A stretch of DNA of 64,000 bases, from contig JAFBIR010000010.1 of the NCBI GenBank assembly GCA_021531385.1, positions 83,337 through 147,336 of the forward strand, in the 5' to 3' direction. Below, piece after piece: positions 15,794 to 25,745 of this stretch (position 1 is its first letter; each line of letters opens with the position of its first letter). The position numbers were made by a program, and so were the translations under genes. The notes below the pieces were generated by a model that worked only from the letters and a program-made list of their open reading frames with translations, was not told the DNA's origin and made no database searches. Source of the DNA: Parabacteroides distasonis (GTDB taxonomy: Bacteria; Bacteroidota; Bacteroidia; Bacteroidales; Tannerellaceae).

Positions 15794-16924
15794 GGTGTGA
15801 AGCAGGCGCAACACCTGAGTTACCGTTCGTTCTATGTTTTGTTGGGTGAAGGTGGAATCCATCGCCTTGGCTAATGAGGTGGGATAGGGTAGGATCGGTA
15901 AGACCGCTAAAAAGCCGCAGCGGTTGAGCGCTTCGCTCGCTTCGACAGCACCGCCTAAAGCGACTACCGGAATACCTTGCTGTTGGGCACGGCGCAAGAC
16001 ACCAAAAGGCGTTTTCCCCATGCAGGTTTGTGCGTCTAATTTGCCTTCTCCCGTGAAGATTAAATCGGCCCCTGCGATCTGTGTATCAAACTGAAGCGCA
16101 TCCAGCACCATCTCGATGCCCGGTCTCAAACGGGCCTGAAGGAAGGCTACTAATCCACCTCCTAAACCGCCAGCAGCTCCCGCTCCGGGTAGCTGGTCAA
16201 TGGCTATGCCTTGTGTGGTTTGAATCAATTGGGCGAAATGACGAAGACCCTGGTCTAACGCCTCCACCATCTCTGCATCCGCTCCTTTCTGTGGGGCAAA
16301 CACATAGGCGGCACCTTCTCTGCCATAAAAGGGATTGGTGACGTCGCAGGCGACGGTGAACAGACACTCCGTTAAAGCGGTGAGTGCTCCGGAGGTATCA
16401 ATTTGTTCGATCCGTGAGAGTGAGCCTCCACAACCGGGCAACTCCTGTCCTTCCGCATTCAGGAAGCGGAATCCTAAGGCTTGCAACAATCCCATGCCTC
16501 CGTCATTGGTGGCACTGCCTCCAATCGCGATCAGAAACTTTCGGCAACCTCGTTCCAAAGCATCCCGAATCAACTCGCCTGTGCCATAGGTAGAGGTCAG
16601 CCATGGATTGCGTTCTTCGGGCTGAAGTAAAGGAAGGCCACTGGCCGTAGCCATTTCGATAATAGCCGTTTTCTCTTTGGTAATTAGTCCGTATTGGGCT
16701 GTGATTAAGCGTCCTAACGGATCATGTACAACAGTAGCGACTGACTGCCCCCCTAAGGCGGCAGTCAAGGTCTCTACGGTTCCTTCGCCTCCATCGGCTA
16801 CGGGTAGTTGCACTACCTCGCAGTCGGGGAAGAGACGATGCACCGCACGCTCGCCACAGGCAGCCACCTCCGCTGCGGAGATGGAGCCTTTGAACGAATC
16901 GGATGCGATGACTATCTTTCTCAT
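15785..16924 (-). CDS. Glycerate kinase
   Basis: 379 residues, starting MRKIVIASDSFKGSISAAEV, the hallmark of the GarK/GlxK family. Other family segments are GGEGTVETL, GTGELIRDAL, GGSATNDGG (glycerate site) and the GEGKLDAQT near the C terminus. It phosphorylates D-glycerate with ATP. Twelve bases separate its start from the stop of the upstream tricorn-like gene, so the two may be cotranscribed. Confidence 0.93.
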   Translation of the reverse strand: MRKIVIASDSFKGSISAAEVAACGERAVHRLFPDCEVVQLPVADGGEGTVETLTAALGGQSVATVVHDPLGRLITAQYGLITKEKTAIIEMATASGLPLLQPEERNPWLTSTYGTGELIRDALERGCRKFLIAIGGSATNDGGMGLLQALGFRFLNAEGQELPGCGGSLSRIEQIDTSGALTALTECLFTVACDVTNPFYGREGAAYVFAPQKGADAEMVEALDQGLRHFAQLIQTTQGIAIDQLPGAGAAGGLGGGLVAFLQARLRPGIEMVLDALQFDTQIAGADLIFTGEGKLDAQTCMGKTPFGVLRRAQQQGIPVVALGGAVEASEALNRCGFLAVLPILPYPTSLAKAMDSTFTQQNIERTVTQVLRLLHTSI

Positions 16925-16936
16925 AACAACGTTCTT

Positions 16937-19900
16937 TTACTTGTTACTCCAGTCTCTCGGTGCGGGTACACCCGGCAACGGTTTACGGTCTTTCAGCTGT
17001 TTCATGACCTCCTCGATGGCACGATCCAGTTGTTGATCCTCACCGTTCCACTCTCGGATCGGGTCGTTGTCGATCAAGATGTCTGGATCCACACCGTGGT
17101 TCTCCACGATCCAGTCGCCGGTCTTCACGTCGTAGCTGGTGAAGAAGGGCACACGAATATCCGTACCATCCATATAGGGCAGCGGGCCACTGATACCAAT
17201 GATGCCGCCCCAAGTGCGTGTACCGATCAGCTTGCCTAAGCCCAACGCCTTGAAGCCCCACGGGAAAAGGTCACCATCCGAGGCGGAATACTTGTTGATC
17301 AAGCAGACCTTCGGACCTACCTGTACTGCGTCGGGCACCGTACCGATCAAGCTCGATCCACGACGCATCGTCAAGCGATACGGCTCGCGAGAGAGACGCT
17401 CCAAGATCATCGGAGAGACATTGCCACCACCGTTCGCGCGGTCGTCGATGATCAAGCCCTCCTTATCTAACTGCGGATAGAAGTAGCGAGAGAACTCGTT
17501 CAATCCTTCCGGACCCATATCGGGGATGTAGATGTAACCAATCTTACCATTTGATACCTTATCCACATGGGCGATGTTTTTCTGGATCCAGTTGTAGTGA
17601 TAGAGCGCATACTCATCCGCAATCGGACGGATCACCACCTTATGCGCACCCGCCAATTTCGGCTGGCTGTTGAGTGTCAGCTCGGTCGGTACCTCTGCCT
17701 TGCCCACGAGCAATTGATACATATCCTTCACGCTATTGGTCGGTACACCGTCGATCGCCACGATGTAGTCTCCTACCTTCGCCTCGATACCCGGTTCAGT
17801 CAACGGAGCACGCAACGATTTATCATAGGAGGCACCCGAAAGGATCTTCTCCAAACGGAAGAAGCCACTCTTGTCACGTGAGATCTCTGCGCCCAACAGA
17901 CCCATCGAGACCCGTTTCGGACGATCCATCTCACCCGGATTGACGTAAGCATGACCTACACCTAACTCGGCGATCAGCTCACCGATCACATAGTTCAAAT
18001 CCAAGCGCGTCTTGACGTAGGGCAGTAATTGTGCGTATTTCGCTTTCAAGGCTTTCCAATCCTTGCCGTGCATGTTCTCTAAATAGAAACCATCGCGGAA
18101 GGCACGCCATGCCTCGTCATAAATCTGTGCCCACTCCTGCGGATAATCTACAGGCACCTGCATGTTGGAGAGGTCAACGGCCTTCTTCAAATCGGTCTTG
18201 CCCTTCGGCAGGTCGGTCACATAGAGGCTGTTCCCCTTCATGAAGAGCGCCTTTTGGCTACCGGGATCGATACCCATACGGTCATCAGCAACCTTCTCCT
18301 CCTTCTGTTTCTTCAGATCGAAACGCTGCGTGCCGCCCTTTCCGAAATAATACACCGCTTGTCCATCGGAGTAGAGGTTGGCGTAGCGACCTCCTGCCAA
18401 CGGCAGTTTCACGGTGCGATCGCTCAAGCCTTCGAAGTCGATGCGAACGTTCACCGCACCCTTAGCCTCCTCTTTCTTAGCCGGCTCAGCGGCACCCTCT
18501 TTCAGCTGATCATCTTGCTCCAAGAAGGGAGAGGGCGTATCATTCGCCAACAGTGCCAAGTAGATACCACCCATATTGGTATAAGCATGGTTCCACTCCG
18601 TTTGACTATAGGTCGGGTTAAAATCGCGGTTGGAGGTAAACACCAAGTATTTGCCATCGGTACTGAAAACAGGAGAGGAGGAGTCATACCATTTGTCAGT
18701 TACGGCATGTTCCTTCTTTCCTGCGATGTCATACACATAGACTCTCGTCACCTGGTTCTCAGAGGTACGAGAATAGGTCAGCCACTTGCTGTCGGGCGAG
18801 AAGGTTACGCCACGAGCCTCACCTAAGGGATTCTGGTCGAGCGTCGTTACCTGCTTCGTCGCCACATCCAACAGGTTAATGCGGTTCTTACGGTCGGTAT
18901 AGACAATCTTCTGTGCATCAGGACTCCAAACGAAGCTACGGATGTAGGTGTCGTTGTTCTTTGTCAGCTGTGTAGCCTCGCCACCTTCAGCTGGCTGCAG
19001 GTAAAGTTCCGTCTCGCCGGTTTGGTCGGAGATATAGACGATCGACTTGCCATCAGGTGCCCACTGGGCGTTGCGCTCATGGGCGCCCGGTGTACGTGTC
19101 AGGTTCTTGATCACACCCTTCTCGGTCGGTACGTTAAACACCTCACCTCGTGCGGTGATGACCATCCGCTCGCCCTTGGGCGAAAGGCTAACAGCTGTGA
19201 TGTAGTCGCTACCCTGTTTCAACTCCGTGCGGGCAAAGATGTTATCGGCTGCCAAGGTCACGTTCACCTTCTCGGCCTTCTTCTGGGTGGCATCCAGTTT
19301 ATAGAGGTAGCCACCATTCTCAAACACGATGGTTTTACCGAAGCAGCTGGGGAACTTGCAGTCATATTCAGTGAAGTTCGTCACCTTGCTCGTCTGTTTT
19401 GTCTTTGTGTTATAGGAGAACAGGTTCATCGTGTGGTCACGGTCGGAGAGGAAGAAGATCTCATCGCCGATCCACATCGGGAAGATGTCTTGCGCTTCGT
19501 TGTTGGTGATGTTTTCCACCTTCTTGGCAGCGGCATCATACACCCAGATGTCGTCAGCCATACCACCTTTGTAGTATTTCCAGGTACGGAATTCACGCAT
19601 TACCCGATTGTAGGCAAACTGTTTACCATCGGGTGAATAGCTGCAGAAACCACCCTCCGGCAGGGGAATCGCCTCAGAGAGCCCACCCTCTTTGTTGACC
19701 GTGTAGAGACGGCCATCAAAGCCTGTGCTGATACGGTTACGATAGACAATGGATTGGCCATCCGGCGTCCAAGTCATCACAATATTATTCGGACCCATGC
19801 GGTCGCCCAAGTCATCACGGCTATTGGTGGCGGTATAGGTCACACGCAACGGCTCTCCACCGGTAGCGGGAATCGTATAAACCTCTGTGTTGCCATCATA

Positions 19901-20152
19901 TTGTCCGGTGAAAGCGATCGTCTGTCCATCCGGAGAGAAGCGGGGAAACATTTCATACCCCATGAAAGCGGTCAAGCGTTGTGCCTCACCACCCTGGATC
20001 GGTACACGATAGAGATCACCCGCATACGAAAAGACAATCTCTTTTTCATTAGTAGCGGGGAAACGCAGTAAGCGAGCCTCGCCCGCTGCACTGGCCACTG
20101 CAGGCAGGGCCATGGCTGCCAACAGTGAAATTAATACCTTCTTGTTACTCAT
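16937..20152 (-). CDS. Tricorn-like S41 protease with beta-propeller and PDZ domains
   Basis: 1071 residues. A signal peptide (MSNKKVLISLLAAMALPAVASA) is followed by WD40-like beta-propeller repeats (FSPDGQTIAF, WTPDGQSIVY, YSPDGKQFAY and others), a PDZ region (about residues 745-850, IVAIDGVPTNSV) and an S41 catalytic core. The nucleophile motif KYSASDGD (Ser near residue 957) matches tricorn core protease. It degrades peptides in the periplasm. Archaeal tricorn is cytosolic; the signal peptide puts this homologue outside the cytoplasm. A -7 box TATCTTTG lies at 20184-20191. Confidence 0.93.
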   Translation of the reverse strand: MSNKKVLISLLAAMALPAVASAAGEARLLRFPATNEKEIVFSYAGDLYRVPIQGGEAQRLTAFMGYEMFPRFSPDGQTIAFTGQYDGNTEVYTIPATGGEPLRVTYTATNSRDDLGDRMGPNNIVMTWTPDGQSIVYRNRISTGFDGRLYTVNKEGGLSEAIPLPEGGFCSYSPDGKQFAYNRVMREFRTWKYYKGGMADDIWVYDAAAKKVENITNNEAQDIFPMWIGDEIFFLSDRDHTMNLFSYNTKTKQTSKVTNFTEYDCKFPSCFGKTIVFENGGYLYKLDATQKKAEKVNVTLAADNIFARTELKQGSDYITAVSLSPKGERMVITARGEVFNVPTEKGVIKNLTRTPGAHERNAQWAPDGKSIVYISDQTGETELYLQPAEGGEATQLTKNNDTYIRSFVWSPDAQKIVYTDRKNRINLLDVATKQVTTLDQNPLGEARGVTFSPDSKWLTYSRTSENQVTRVYVYDIAGKKEHAVTDKWYDSSSPVFSTDGKYLVFTSNRDFNPTYSQTEWNHAYTNMGGIYLALLANDTPSPFLEQDDQLKEGAAEPAKKEEAKGAVNVRIDFEGLSDRTVKLPLAGGRYANLYSDGQAVYYFGKGGTQRFDLKKQKEEKVADDRMGIDPGSQKALFMKGNSLYVTDLPKGKTDLKKAVDLSNMQVPVDYPQEWAQIYDEAWRAFRDGFYLENMHGKDWKALKAKYAQLLPYVKTRLDLNYVIGELIAELGVGHAYVNPGEMDRPKRVSMGLLGAEISRDKSGFFRLEKILSGASYDKSLRAPLTEPGIEAKVGDYIVAIDGVPTNSVKDMYQLLVGKAEVPTELTLNSQPKLAGAHKVVIRPIADEYALYHYNWIQKNIAHVDKVSNGKIGYIYIPDMGPEGLNEFSRYFYPQLDKEGLIIDDRANGGGNVSPMILERLSREPYRLTMRRGSSLIGTVPDAVQVGPKVCLINKYSASDGDLFPWGFKALGLGKLIGTRTWGGIIGISGPLPYMDGTDIRVPFFTSYDVKTGDWIVENHGVDPDILIDNDPIREWNGEDQQLDRAIEEVMKQLKDRKPLPGVPAPRDWSNK

Positions 20153-20183
20153 TTGTTTGTTGTTTTGATAATAAACGTTGTGG

Positions 20184-20191
20184 CAAAGATA
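20184..20191 (-). promoter_or_regulatory. -7 promoter box of the tricorn-like protease gene
   Basis: TATCTTTG on the minus strand, 31 bases before the ATG, matches TAnnTTTG. No clear -33 TTG is seen. Confidence 0.5.
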
Positions 20192-20275
20192 GTGTAAACT
20201 GAAAGCATAATCATTAAGTTTACCCGAATGTTTTTATAAAAGTGTCTATGTGCGCATAGGCATTTTGCGTAGCAT

Positions 20276-20968
20276 TCAACGTTTACCGCTTGTGTTCACA
20301 GAGAAGGGCTCCTCACAAAGGATATGTCCTGCTCCATCTTCAAGGAGGATGGTAAATTCTGCGCTTCCTGCTTTAAGTTTCTCGGTGGCACGAGCTTGCA
20401 CCGTATAACTGATGCGCTCTTGATGGTTGATCTGTTGGATACTCTTAGGAGGCGAGAGCAGGATGCGTTTGCCGTTCCCTTTGGCTTTGAGTGTGGGGCG
20501 TACATCGTAAGCAGGACGGTCACCAACATTCTCGATGATAAAAGAAATTTGGCAATCCTCGCCAGCATCGATCTGTTTGTTGCCGTTGCGGTCGCGCAGC
20601 ATGATGTCACTGATGGTCAATTCCGGTCCCTGCTCGTAGTTGACACGAGAGATCCGGCGTTCGTTGGCTGGGTTACTGGTCACATACTCCGTGCGCTCTT
20701 TCGCTTTTTGCTGATTATCATAGGAGGAGGCTGCTGCCGCACCAATGGCCATACCTGCTACACCCCCTAAGAGGGAACCCCAGAAAGAGCCATGCCGGCT
20801 GTCTATCTGGTCACCCAACGCTGCACCAAAGCCACTACCTAACATCAATCCGCTCTGCGTGGCCACTTGCGCCCGGGTAGCTGGATGCATGGAGGCGCAA
20901 CCATTACACAATAGGGCCACTGCACAGGTGGTCGCCATTATCTGGAGATAGTTAATTCGTTTCATCAT
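20276..20968 (-). CDS. Glycine-zipper lipoprotein with an EF-hand-like loop
   Basis: 230 residues from the ATG at 20968 (a second ATG follows at once). A longer frame from 20998 is unlikely because a TATCTTTG -7 box on the minus strand (20996-21003) would overlap that start. Lipobox LLCNGC is followed by a Gly/Ala-rich glycine zipper (GSGFGAALGDQIDSRHGSFW and GGVAGMAIGAAAAS), as in the 17-kDa antigen family. Residues DRNGNKQIDAGE fit a calcium-binding EF-hand-like loop. The C-terminal part looks like an all-beta NEW1/CARDB-like domain (ISFIIENVGDRPAYDV). Outer-membrane location is inferred; function unknown. Confidence 0.75.
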   Translation of the reverse strand: MMKRINYLQIMATTCAVALLCNGCASMHPATRAQVATQSGLMLGSGFGAALGDQIDSRHGSFWGSLLGGVAGMAIGAAAASSYDNQQKAKERTEYVTSNPANERRISRVNYEQGPELTISDIMLRDRNGNKQIDAGEDCQISFIIENVGDRPAYDVRPTLKAKGNGKRILLSPPKSIQQINHQERISYTVQARATEKLKAGSAEFTILLEDGAGHILCEEPFSVNTSGKR

Positions 20969-20995
20969 TGCGTCTATTCTTTTTTCTAATATGGG

Positions 20996-21003
20996 CAAAG
21001 ATA
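20996..21003 (-). promoter_or_regulatory. -7 promoter box of the glycine-zipper lipoprotein
   Basis: TATCTTTG on the minus strand, 27 bases before the ATG at 20968. It decides the start by excluding the longer frame. Confidence 0.55.
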
Positions 21004-21045
21004 GAAACTCTAAATGATTTCAAGAGGCGAATCAGAAAGAAATAC

Positions 21046-21053
21046 TACCTTTG
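21046..21053 (+). promoter_or_regulatory. -7 promoter box of purT
   Basis: TACCTTTG matches TAnnTTTG and lies 35 bases before the purT ATG. Confidence 0.55.
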
Positions 21054-21088
21054 CCGCTAAATAGAATGGAATAACATAGTAAAGCTAT

Positions 21089-22270
21089 ATGGTTAAAATT
21101 GGTACCCCATTGTCCCCGACAGCGACGAAGGTTGTGCTGTGTGGATCAGGAGAATTAGGAAAAGAGTTCGTGATTGAGTTGCAACGCTACGGCGTGGAAG
21201 TTGTCGCTTTGGATAAATATGCGAATGCGCCTGCTATGCAGGTGGCTCATCGTTCGTATGTAGTCTCTATGCTGGATGGCAAGGCCCTGCGAGAGATTAT
21301 CGAGAAGGAGAAACCGGATTATATCGTCCCTGAGGTAGAGGCTATTGCGACAACCACTTTGCTGGAGTTAGAGAAGGAGGGGTATCATGTCATTCCAACG
21401 GCTAAAGCGACGTGGCTGACGATGAACCGTGAGGGTATTCGTCGTTTGGCCGCTGAGGAGTTGGGCTTGCCTACTTCGCCCTATCGTTTTGCCGCTACGG
21501 AGGAGGAGTTTAAAGAGGCGGTGAAAACCATTGGTATGCCTTGTGTGGTGAAACCGATCATGAGTTCCAGCGGCCATGGCCAGAGTGTGATTCGTAAGGA
21601 GGAGGATATCGATCCGGCTTGGCATTATGCGCAAGAGGGTGGCCGTGCCGGTGCTGGTAAGGTAATTGTTGAGGGTTTCGTCAATTTTGATTATGAGATT
21701 ACACAGTTGACGGTTCGCCACATTGGAGGTACCTCTTTCTTGGAGCCGGTGGGCCATGTGCAGGTGGATGGTGACTATCGGGAGTCTTGGCAGCCGCAAG
21801 TCATGAGTCCGGAGGCTAAAGCGAAGGCCCGTGAGATTGCTGGAAAGATCACAGAGGCCCTGGGCGGTCGTGGCATATTTGGTGTGGAGCTGTTTGTCAA
21901 GGGAGATGAGGTAATCTTCAGTGAGGTCTCCCCCCGTCCGCATGATACTGGTATGGTGACTATGATCACACAAGATTTGTCTCAGTTCGCCCTGCATGCA
22001 CGGGCCGTTTTGGGCTTGCCTATTCCGAATATCGCTTTCCATGGCCCCGGTGCTTCTCGTGCGGTTGTCGTTGAGGGGGATAGCAACCAGTTGGCTTTGG
22101 GTAACTTAGACAAGGTGTTGGCACAACCCGATACACAAATGCGTTTCTTCGGCAAACCAGAGGTTCATGGGCATCGCCGTATGGCTGTTCTGTTGGCTCG
22201 TGGTTTGGATGTGGCCGACGCTCGCCGGAAGACCGGGGAGATGATGAAGGAGCTGGAGATCCAATTATAA
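21089..22270 (+). CDS. purT: Formate-dependent phosphoribosylglycinamide formyltransferase
   Basis: 393 residues. The N-terminal [17 protein letters not shown] is the PurT/PurK nucleotide-binding start, followed by an ATP-grasp domain with [13 protein letters not shown] and [25 protein letters not shown]. PurT uses ATP and formate to make formyl-GAR. The window also encodes PurN (62055), the folate-dependent enzyme for the same step. A pyrimidine-rich repeat separates it from the MATE gene. Confidence 0.97.
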   Translation: MVKIGTPLSPTATKVVLCGSGELGKEFVIELQRYGVEVVALDKYANAPAMQVAHRSYVVSMLDGKALREIIEKEKPDYIVPEVEAIATTTLLELEKEGYHVIPTAKATWLTMNREGIRRLAAEELGLPTSPYRFAATEEEFKEAVKTIGMPCVVKPIMSSSGHGQSVIRKEEDIDPAWHYAQEGGRAGAGKVIVEGFVNFDYEITQLTVRHIGGTSFLEPVGHVQVDGDYRESWQPQVMSPEAKAKAREIAGKITEALGGRGIFGVELFVKGDEVIFSEVSPRPHDTGMVTMITQDLSQFALHARAVLGLPIPNIAFHGPGASRAVVVEGDSNQLALGNLDKVLAQPDTQMRFFGKPEVHGHRRMAVLLARGLDVADARRKTGEMMKELEIQL

Positions 22271-22297
22271 GGATGAATGAAGGGTTATATCCGTTCA

Positions 22298-22325
22298 AAA
22301 TTCCTCATTCCTAACTCCTAATTCA
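22298..22325. repeat. Pyrimidine-rich repeat between purT and the MATE gene
   Basis: ATTCCTCATTCCTAACTCC and related bases repeat the low-complexity type found at 1749-1848 and about 63570. It occupies most of the 63-base gap. Confidence 0.5.
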
Positions 22326-22333
22326 GACCTATT

Positions 22334-23665
22334 GTGCTTGGAGCAAAGAATCTGACAGAGGGAGCGATCGGCCGGCAGTTGTTTCAATTGGCTATGCCGA
22401 TCATGGGCACCTCTTTTATCCAGATGGCTTATAGCCTGACGGATATGGCTTGGGTGGGACGCTTGGGCAGTGAGGCCGTCGCTGCGATTGGTGCGGTAGG
22501 TATCCTGACTTGGATGACGAACTCCCTTTCCTATTTAAATAAGGTAGGAGCGGAGGTGGGAGTCGGACAAAGTATAGGTGCTCGTAATACGGCAGATGCC
22601 CGTGCCTATGCTTCGCATAACTTGACGCTCTCTTTGCTGATTGCGCTCTGTTGGGGTGCGCTCCTTTTTGGCTTGGCGCACCCGATTATTGGCTTGTATA
22701 AATTGGAGGAGCCGATTGCTTTGCAGGCAGTGCAGTACCTGCGCATTGTGGCGACGGCTTTTCCTTTTGTCTTTCTTTCAGCCGCTTTCACGGGCATTCA
22801 TAATGCGGCGGGATTGAGTAAGACACCCTTCTATATCAGCGGCATGGGCTTATGCCTCAATATGCTGCTCGATCCCCTCTTTATTTTTGTATTGGGATTA
22901 GGTACAGCGGGTGCCGCATGGGCCACCTGGATCTCTGAGGCGGTGGTTTGTTTGCTCTTTGTCTATCAGCTTAAAAGAAGGCAGCCGCTCTTCGGGGGCT
23001 TCCCTTTCTTCTCTCGTTTGAAGAAGCATTATGCTTGGCACATCGTGCGATTGGGTATGCCTGTTGCCTTGCTGAATAGTTTCTTTGCGGTGATCAACCT
23101 GTTGATGGGACGGGCCGCCTCGACTTATGGTGGGCACATTGGTTTGATGACCCTGACGGCTGGTGGGCAAATGGAGGCAATCGCTTGGAATACCTCGCAG
23201 GGATTCAGCACGGCATTGAGTGCTTTCACGGCACAAAACTTCGCTGCCCGAAAGTCGGAACGCATTCAAAAAGCGTATGCCCTCACCCTTCAGATGACTA
23301 TGCTGATAGGTGCATTGGTAACCTTGCTCTTTGTCTTTTGGGGAAGTGAGGTCTTCTCGGTGATTGTGCCGGAGCAGGCGGCTTATGAGGCGGGTGGTGT
23401 TTTCTTGCGCATCGACGGTTATTCCATGATCCTGATGATGGTAGAGATCTCCACGCAGGGTGTCTTCTATGGCATTGGTCGTACCTTCCCGCCAGCTTTG
23501 ATCAGTATCGCTTTCAATATCATCCGAATCCCCTTGGCCAATGGCTTGGCGGCTGGCGGCTTAGGTGTGGAAGGTGTCTGGTGGGCGATTAGCCTCAGTA
23601 GCATGTTGAAGGGCGTTGTTATTTATGTTTGGTATAAATTTCTTATCTTCGCAGCCAAAGTATAA
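22334..23665 (+). CDS. MATE-family multidrug efflux transporter
   Basis: 443 residues with a GTG start ([20 protein letters not shown]) and 12 hydrophobic segments in two MatE halves. The first half has [20 protein letters not shown] and the second [23 protein letters not shown] proteins expel cationic drugs and metabolites in exchange for Na+ or H+. Substrate unknown. The surE start follows eight bases after its stop. Confidence 0.92.
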   Translation: MLGAKNLTEGAIGRQLFQLAMPIMGTSFIQMAYSLTDMAWVGRLGSEAVAAIGAVGILTWMTNSLSYLNKVGAEVGVGQSIGARNTADARAYASHNLTLSLLIALCWGALLFGLAHPIIGLYKLEEPIALQAVQYLRIVATAFPFVFLSAAFTGIHNAAGLSKTPFYISGMGLCLNMLLDPLFIFVLGLGTAGAAWATWISEAVVCLLFVYQLKRRQPLFGGFPFFSRLKKHYAWHIVRLGMPVALLNSFFAVINLLMGRAASTYGGHIGLMTLTAGGQMEAIAWNTSQGFSTALSAFTAQNFAARKSERIQKAYALTLQMTMLIGALVTLLFVFWGSEVFSVIVPEQAAYEAGGVFLRIDGYSMILMMVEISTQGVFYGIGRTFPPALISIAFNIIRIPLANGLAAGGLGVEGVWWAISLSSMLKGVVIYVWYKFLIFAAKV

Positions 23666-23673
23666 TATTGTAT

Positions 23674-24474
23674 ATGGCAACTCATAATTCAACATTCAAA
23701 ACTCAGAATTCCTCGGATCGTCCCTTGATCTTGATTACCAACGATGATGGCTATCAAGCGAAAGGTATCAATGAATTAACCGCCTGTCTGCGTGATTTGG
23801 GCGACTTAGTGGTGCTTGCGCCGGATGGCGCCCGTTCAGGTATGGGTAGTGCAATTACTTCGCTGATTCCTATTAAATGTACTTTGATCAAACAGGAACC
23901 GGGTCTGACGGTGTATAGCTGTACCGGTACGCCGGTGGATTGTGTGAAGTTGGCGCTCAATGAGATACTGGATCGTCAGCCGGATCTGTTGGTGTCGGGC
24001 ATCAACCATGGAGGAAACATGGCCATCTGTGTCAACTACTCCGGTACGATGGGAGCCGCCGAGGAGGGTTGTATCTTCGATATTCCGTCGATTGGTGTCT
24101 CGTTGCTCGATCATCATGCGGATGCGGACTTCACGGAGTGTTGTCGCTTAGCTCGTCTGTTGGCTCGCCGGGTTTTGCGAGAGGGATTGCCTCATGGCAC
24201 CTTCTTGAATCTGAATGTGCCGAAGTTGCCGCATGTCAAAGGGATCAAGATCTGCCGCCAAGCGGATGGTCGTTGGGTACGTGAGTATAAACGTTCGGAG
24301 AACGCCAGTGGAGAGCCTGTCTTTTGGCTGACGGGTGACTTTGAGAGTGCGAAACCGATTCATCCGGAGAATGATATGTTGGCCTTGGATTGCGGTTACG
24401 CCTCTTTGGTGCCTTGCAAAGTGGATGTGACAGATTATGATTTCATGAACACGCTGCGCAAGTGGCAACTCTAA
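23674..24474 (+). CDS. surE: 5'/3'-nucleotidase SurE
   Basis: 266 residues from the ATG at 23674. The metal-binding motif [14 protein letters not shown] carries the Asp-Asp pair, and [17 protein letters not shown] and [11 protein letters not shown] complete the SurE signature. It dephosphorylates nucleoside monophosphates. The first 15 residues ([14 protein letters not shown]) precede the conserved core and are encoded by an ATTCAACATTCAAAACTC-type repeat also seen near 35018-35058, so this extension is probably a recent addition. lpxB follows seven bases downstream. Confidence 0.93.
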   Translation: MATHNSTFKTQNSSDRPLILITNDDGYQAKGINELTACLRDLGDLVVLAPDGARSGMGSAITSLIPIKCTLIKQEPGLTVYSCTGTPVDCVKLALNEILDRQPDLLVSGINHGGNMAICVNYSGTMGAAEEGCIFDIPSIGVSLLDHHADADFTECCRLARLLARRVLREGLPHGTFLNLNVPKLPHVKGIKICRQADGRWVREYKRSENASGEPVFWLTGDFESAKPIHPENDMLALDCGYASLVPCKVDVTDYDFMNTLRKWQL

Positions 24475-24481
24475 CAGGCGG

Positions 24482-25621
24482 ATGCGGTATTATCTGATAG
24501 CGGGCGAGGCCTCCGGCGATTTACATGCCTCCAACTTGATGAAAGCATTGCGAGCGGAGGATCCTCAAGCGGAGTTTCGCTTCCTGGGAGGCGACCTGAT
24601 GGCCGCCGTGGGTGGTACGTTGGTGAAGCATTACCGGGAGATGGCTTTTATGGGCATTCTCCCTGTGTTGCGAAACTTAGGTACGATCTTACGCAATATG
24701 CGTACCTGCCAAACCGATATTCAGCGCTATCAACCCGATGTGGTGATTTTGATCGACTATCCGGGGTTTAACTTGAAGATCGCCAAGTTCGTGAAGCAAC
24801 AGTTAGGACTTCCCGTCTATTATTATATCTCGCCCAAGATCTGGGCGTGGAAACAGTATCGCATCAAGGATTTTCGCCGTTACGTGGATAAGATGTTTTG
24901 TATCTTGCCCTTTGAACCGGCTTTCTTTGAACGGTTACACTATCCGGTGCATTATGTGGGCAATCCCTCTGTGGATGCGGTGGCCGATTATCGGAAGCAT
25001 CAAGCCGTGGATCGAGTTTCCTTCTGCCAAACTACTGGCTTGTCAACAGACCGCCCGATCTTGGCGCTCCTGGCTGGTAGTCGGAAGCAGGAGATTCGTG
25101 CCAACCTCCCGACGATGTTGCGGGTTGCTGCCTCTTTCCCGGAGTATCAACCGGTGATTGCCGGTGCGCCGGGCATTGATCCGGCCTATTATCAACCTTT
25201 TATGGCACAAACTGCAGCGCGGATTGTCTTTGGACAGACCTATGCGTTGTTGTTGCATAGTGACGTAGCATTAGTTACCTCGGGGACAGCTACGTTAGAG
25301 ACAGCCCTGTTTCGTGTTCCACAGGTGGTCTGCTATTATGTGGCGGCAGGTCGTTTAGCCAGCTTTATCTTCAAACATTTCTTCCATACCCCCTTTATCT
25401 CGTTGGTCAATCTGATTGGGGAGCGGGAGATCGTGCAGGAGCTGTTTGGCGCCCGTTTCTCCGAAGAGACCATTCGAGCGGAATTAGCATGTATCGTGCG
25501 GAATGAGGCTTATCGGCAGCGCATGTTGGCAGGATATGACGAGGTGATCGAACGGTTGGGTGAGCCGGGCGCTTCCCAGCGTGCGGCGCAAGGTATGATT
25601 GCCGCCTTGCGGGATCGGTAA
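24482..25621 (+). CDS. lpxB: Lipid-A-disaccharide synthase
   Basis: 379 residues. Starts MRYYLIAGEASGDLHASNLM, the LpxB signature, then DVVILIDYPGFNLKIAKF, YYISPKIWAWK and the nucleotide-sugar-binding LLAGSRKQEI and TSGTATLETAL. It joins UDP-2,3-diacylglucosamine and lipid X at the inner membrane during lipid A synthesis. The length is normal. No terminator is seen before the next gene. Confidence 0.96.
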   Translation: MRYYLIAGEASGDLHASNLMKALRAEDPQAEFRFLGGDLMAAVGGTLVKHYREMAFMGILPVLRNLGTILRNMRTCQTDIQRYQPDVVILIDYPGFNLKIAKFVKQQLGLPVYYYISPKIWAWKQYRIKDFRRYVDKMFCILPFEPAFFERLHYPVHYVGNPSVDAVADYRKHQAVDRVSFCQTTGLSTDRPILALLAGSRKQEIRANLPTMLRVAASFPEYQPVIAGAPGIDPAYYQPFMAQTAARIVFGQTYALLLHSDVALVTSGTATLETALFRVPQVVCYYVAAGRLASFIFKHFFHTPFISLVNLIGEREIVQELFGARFSEETIRAELACIVRNEAYRQRMLAGYDEVIERLGEPGASQRAAQGMIAALRDR

Positions 25622-25745
25622 ATCTCGCTGTTGCCTGCTTTTTCAGCCTATTTGCCCATTAACACTTTTTATTGGGCCGCTTTGCAGCCTTTTGGATCCG
25701 ATTGCATCTACGCTTATAGAACATTCAAAAAGGAGATAAAACGAT

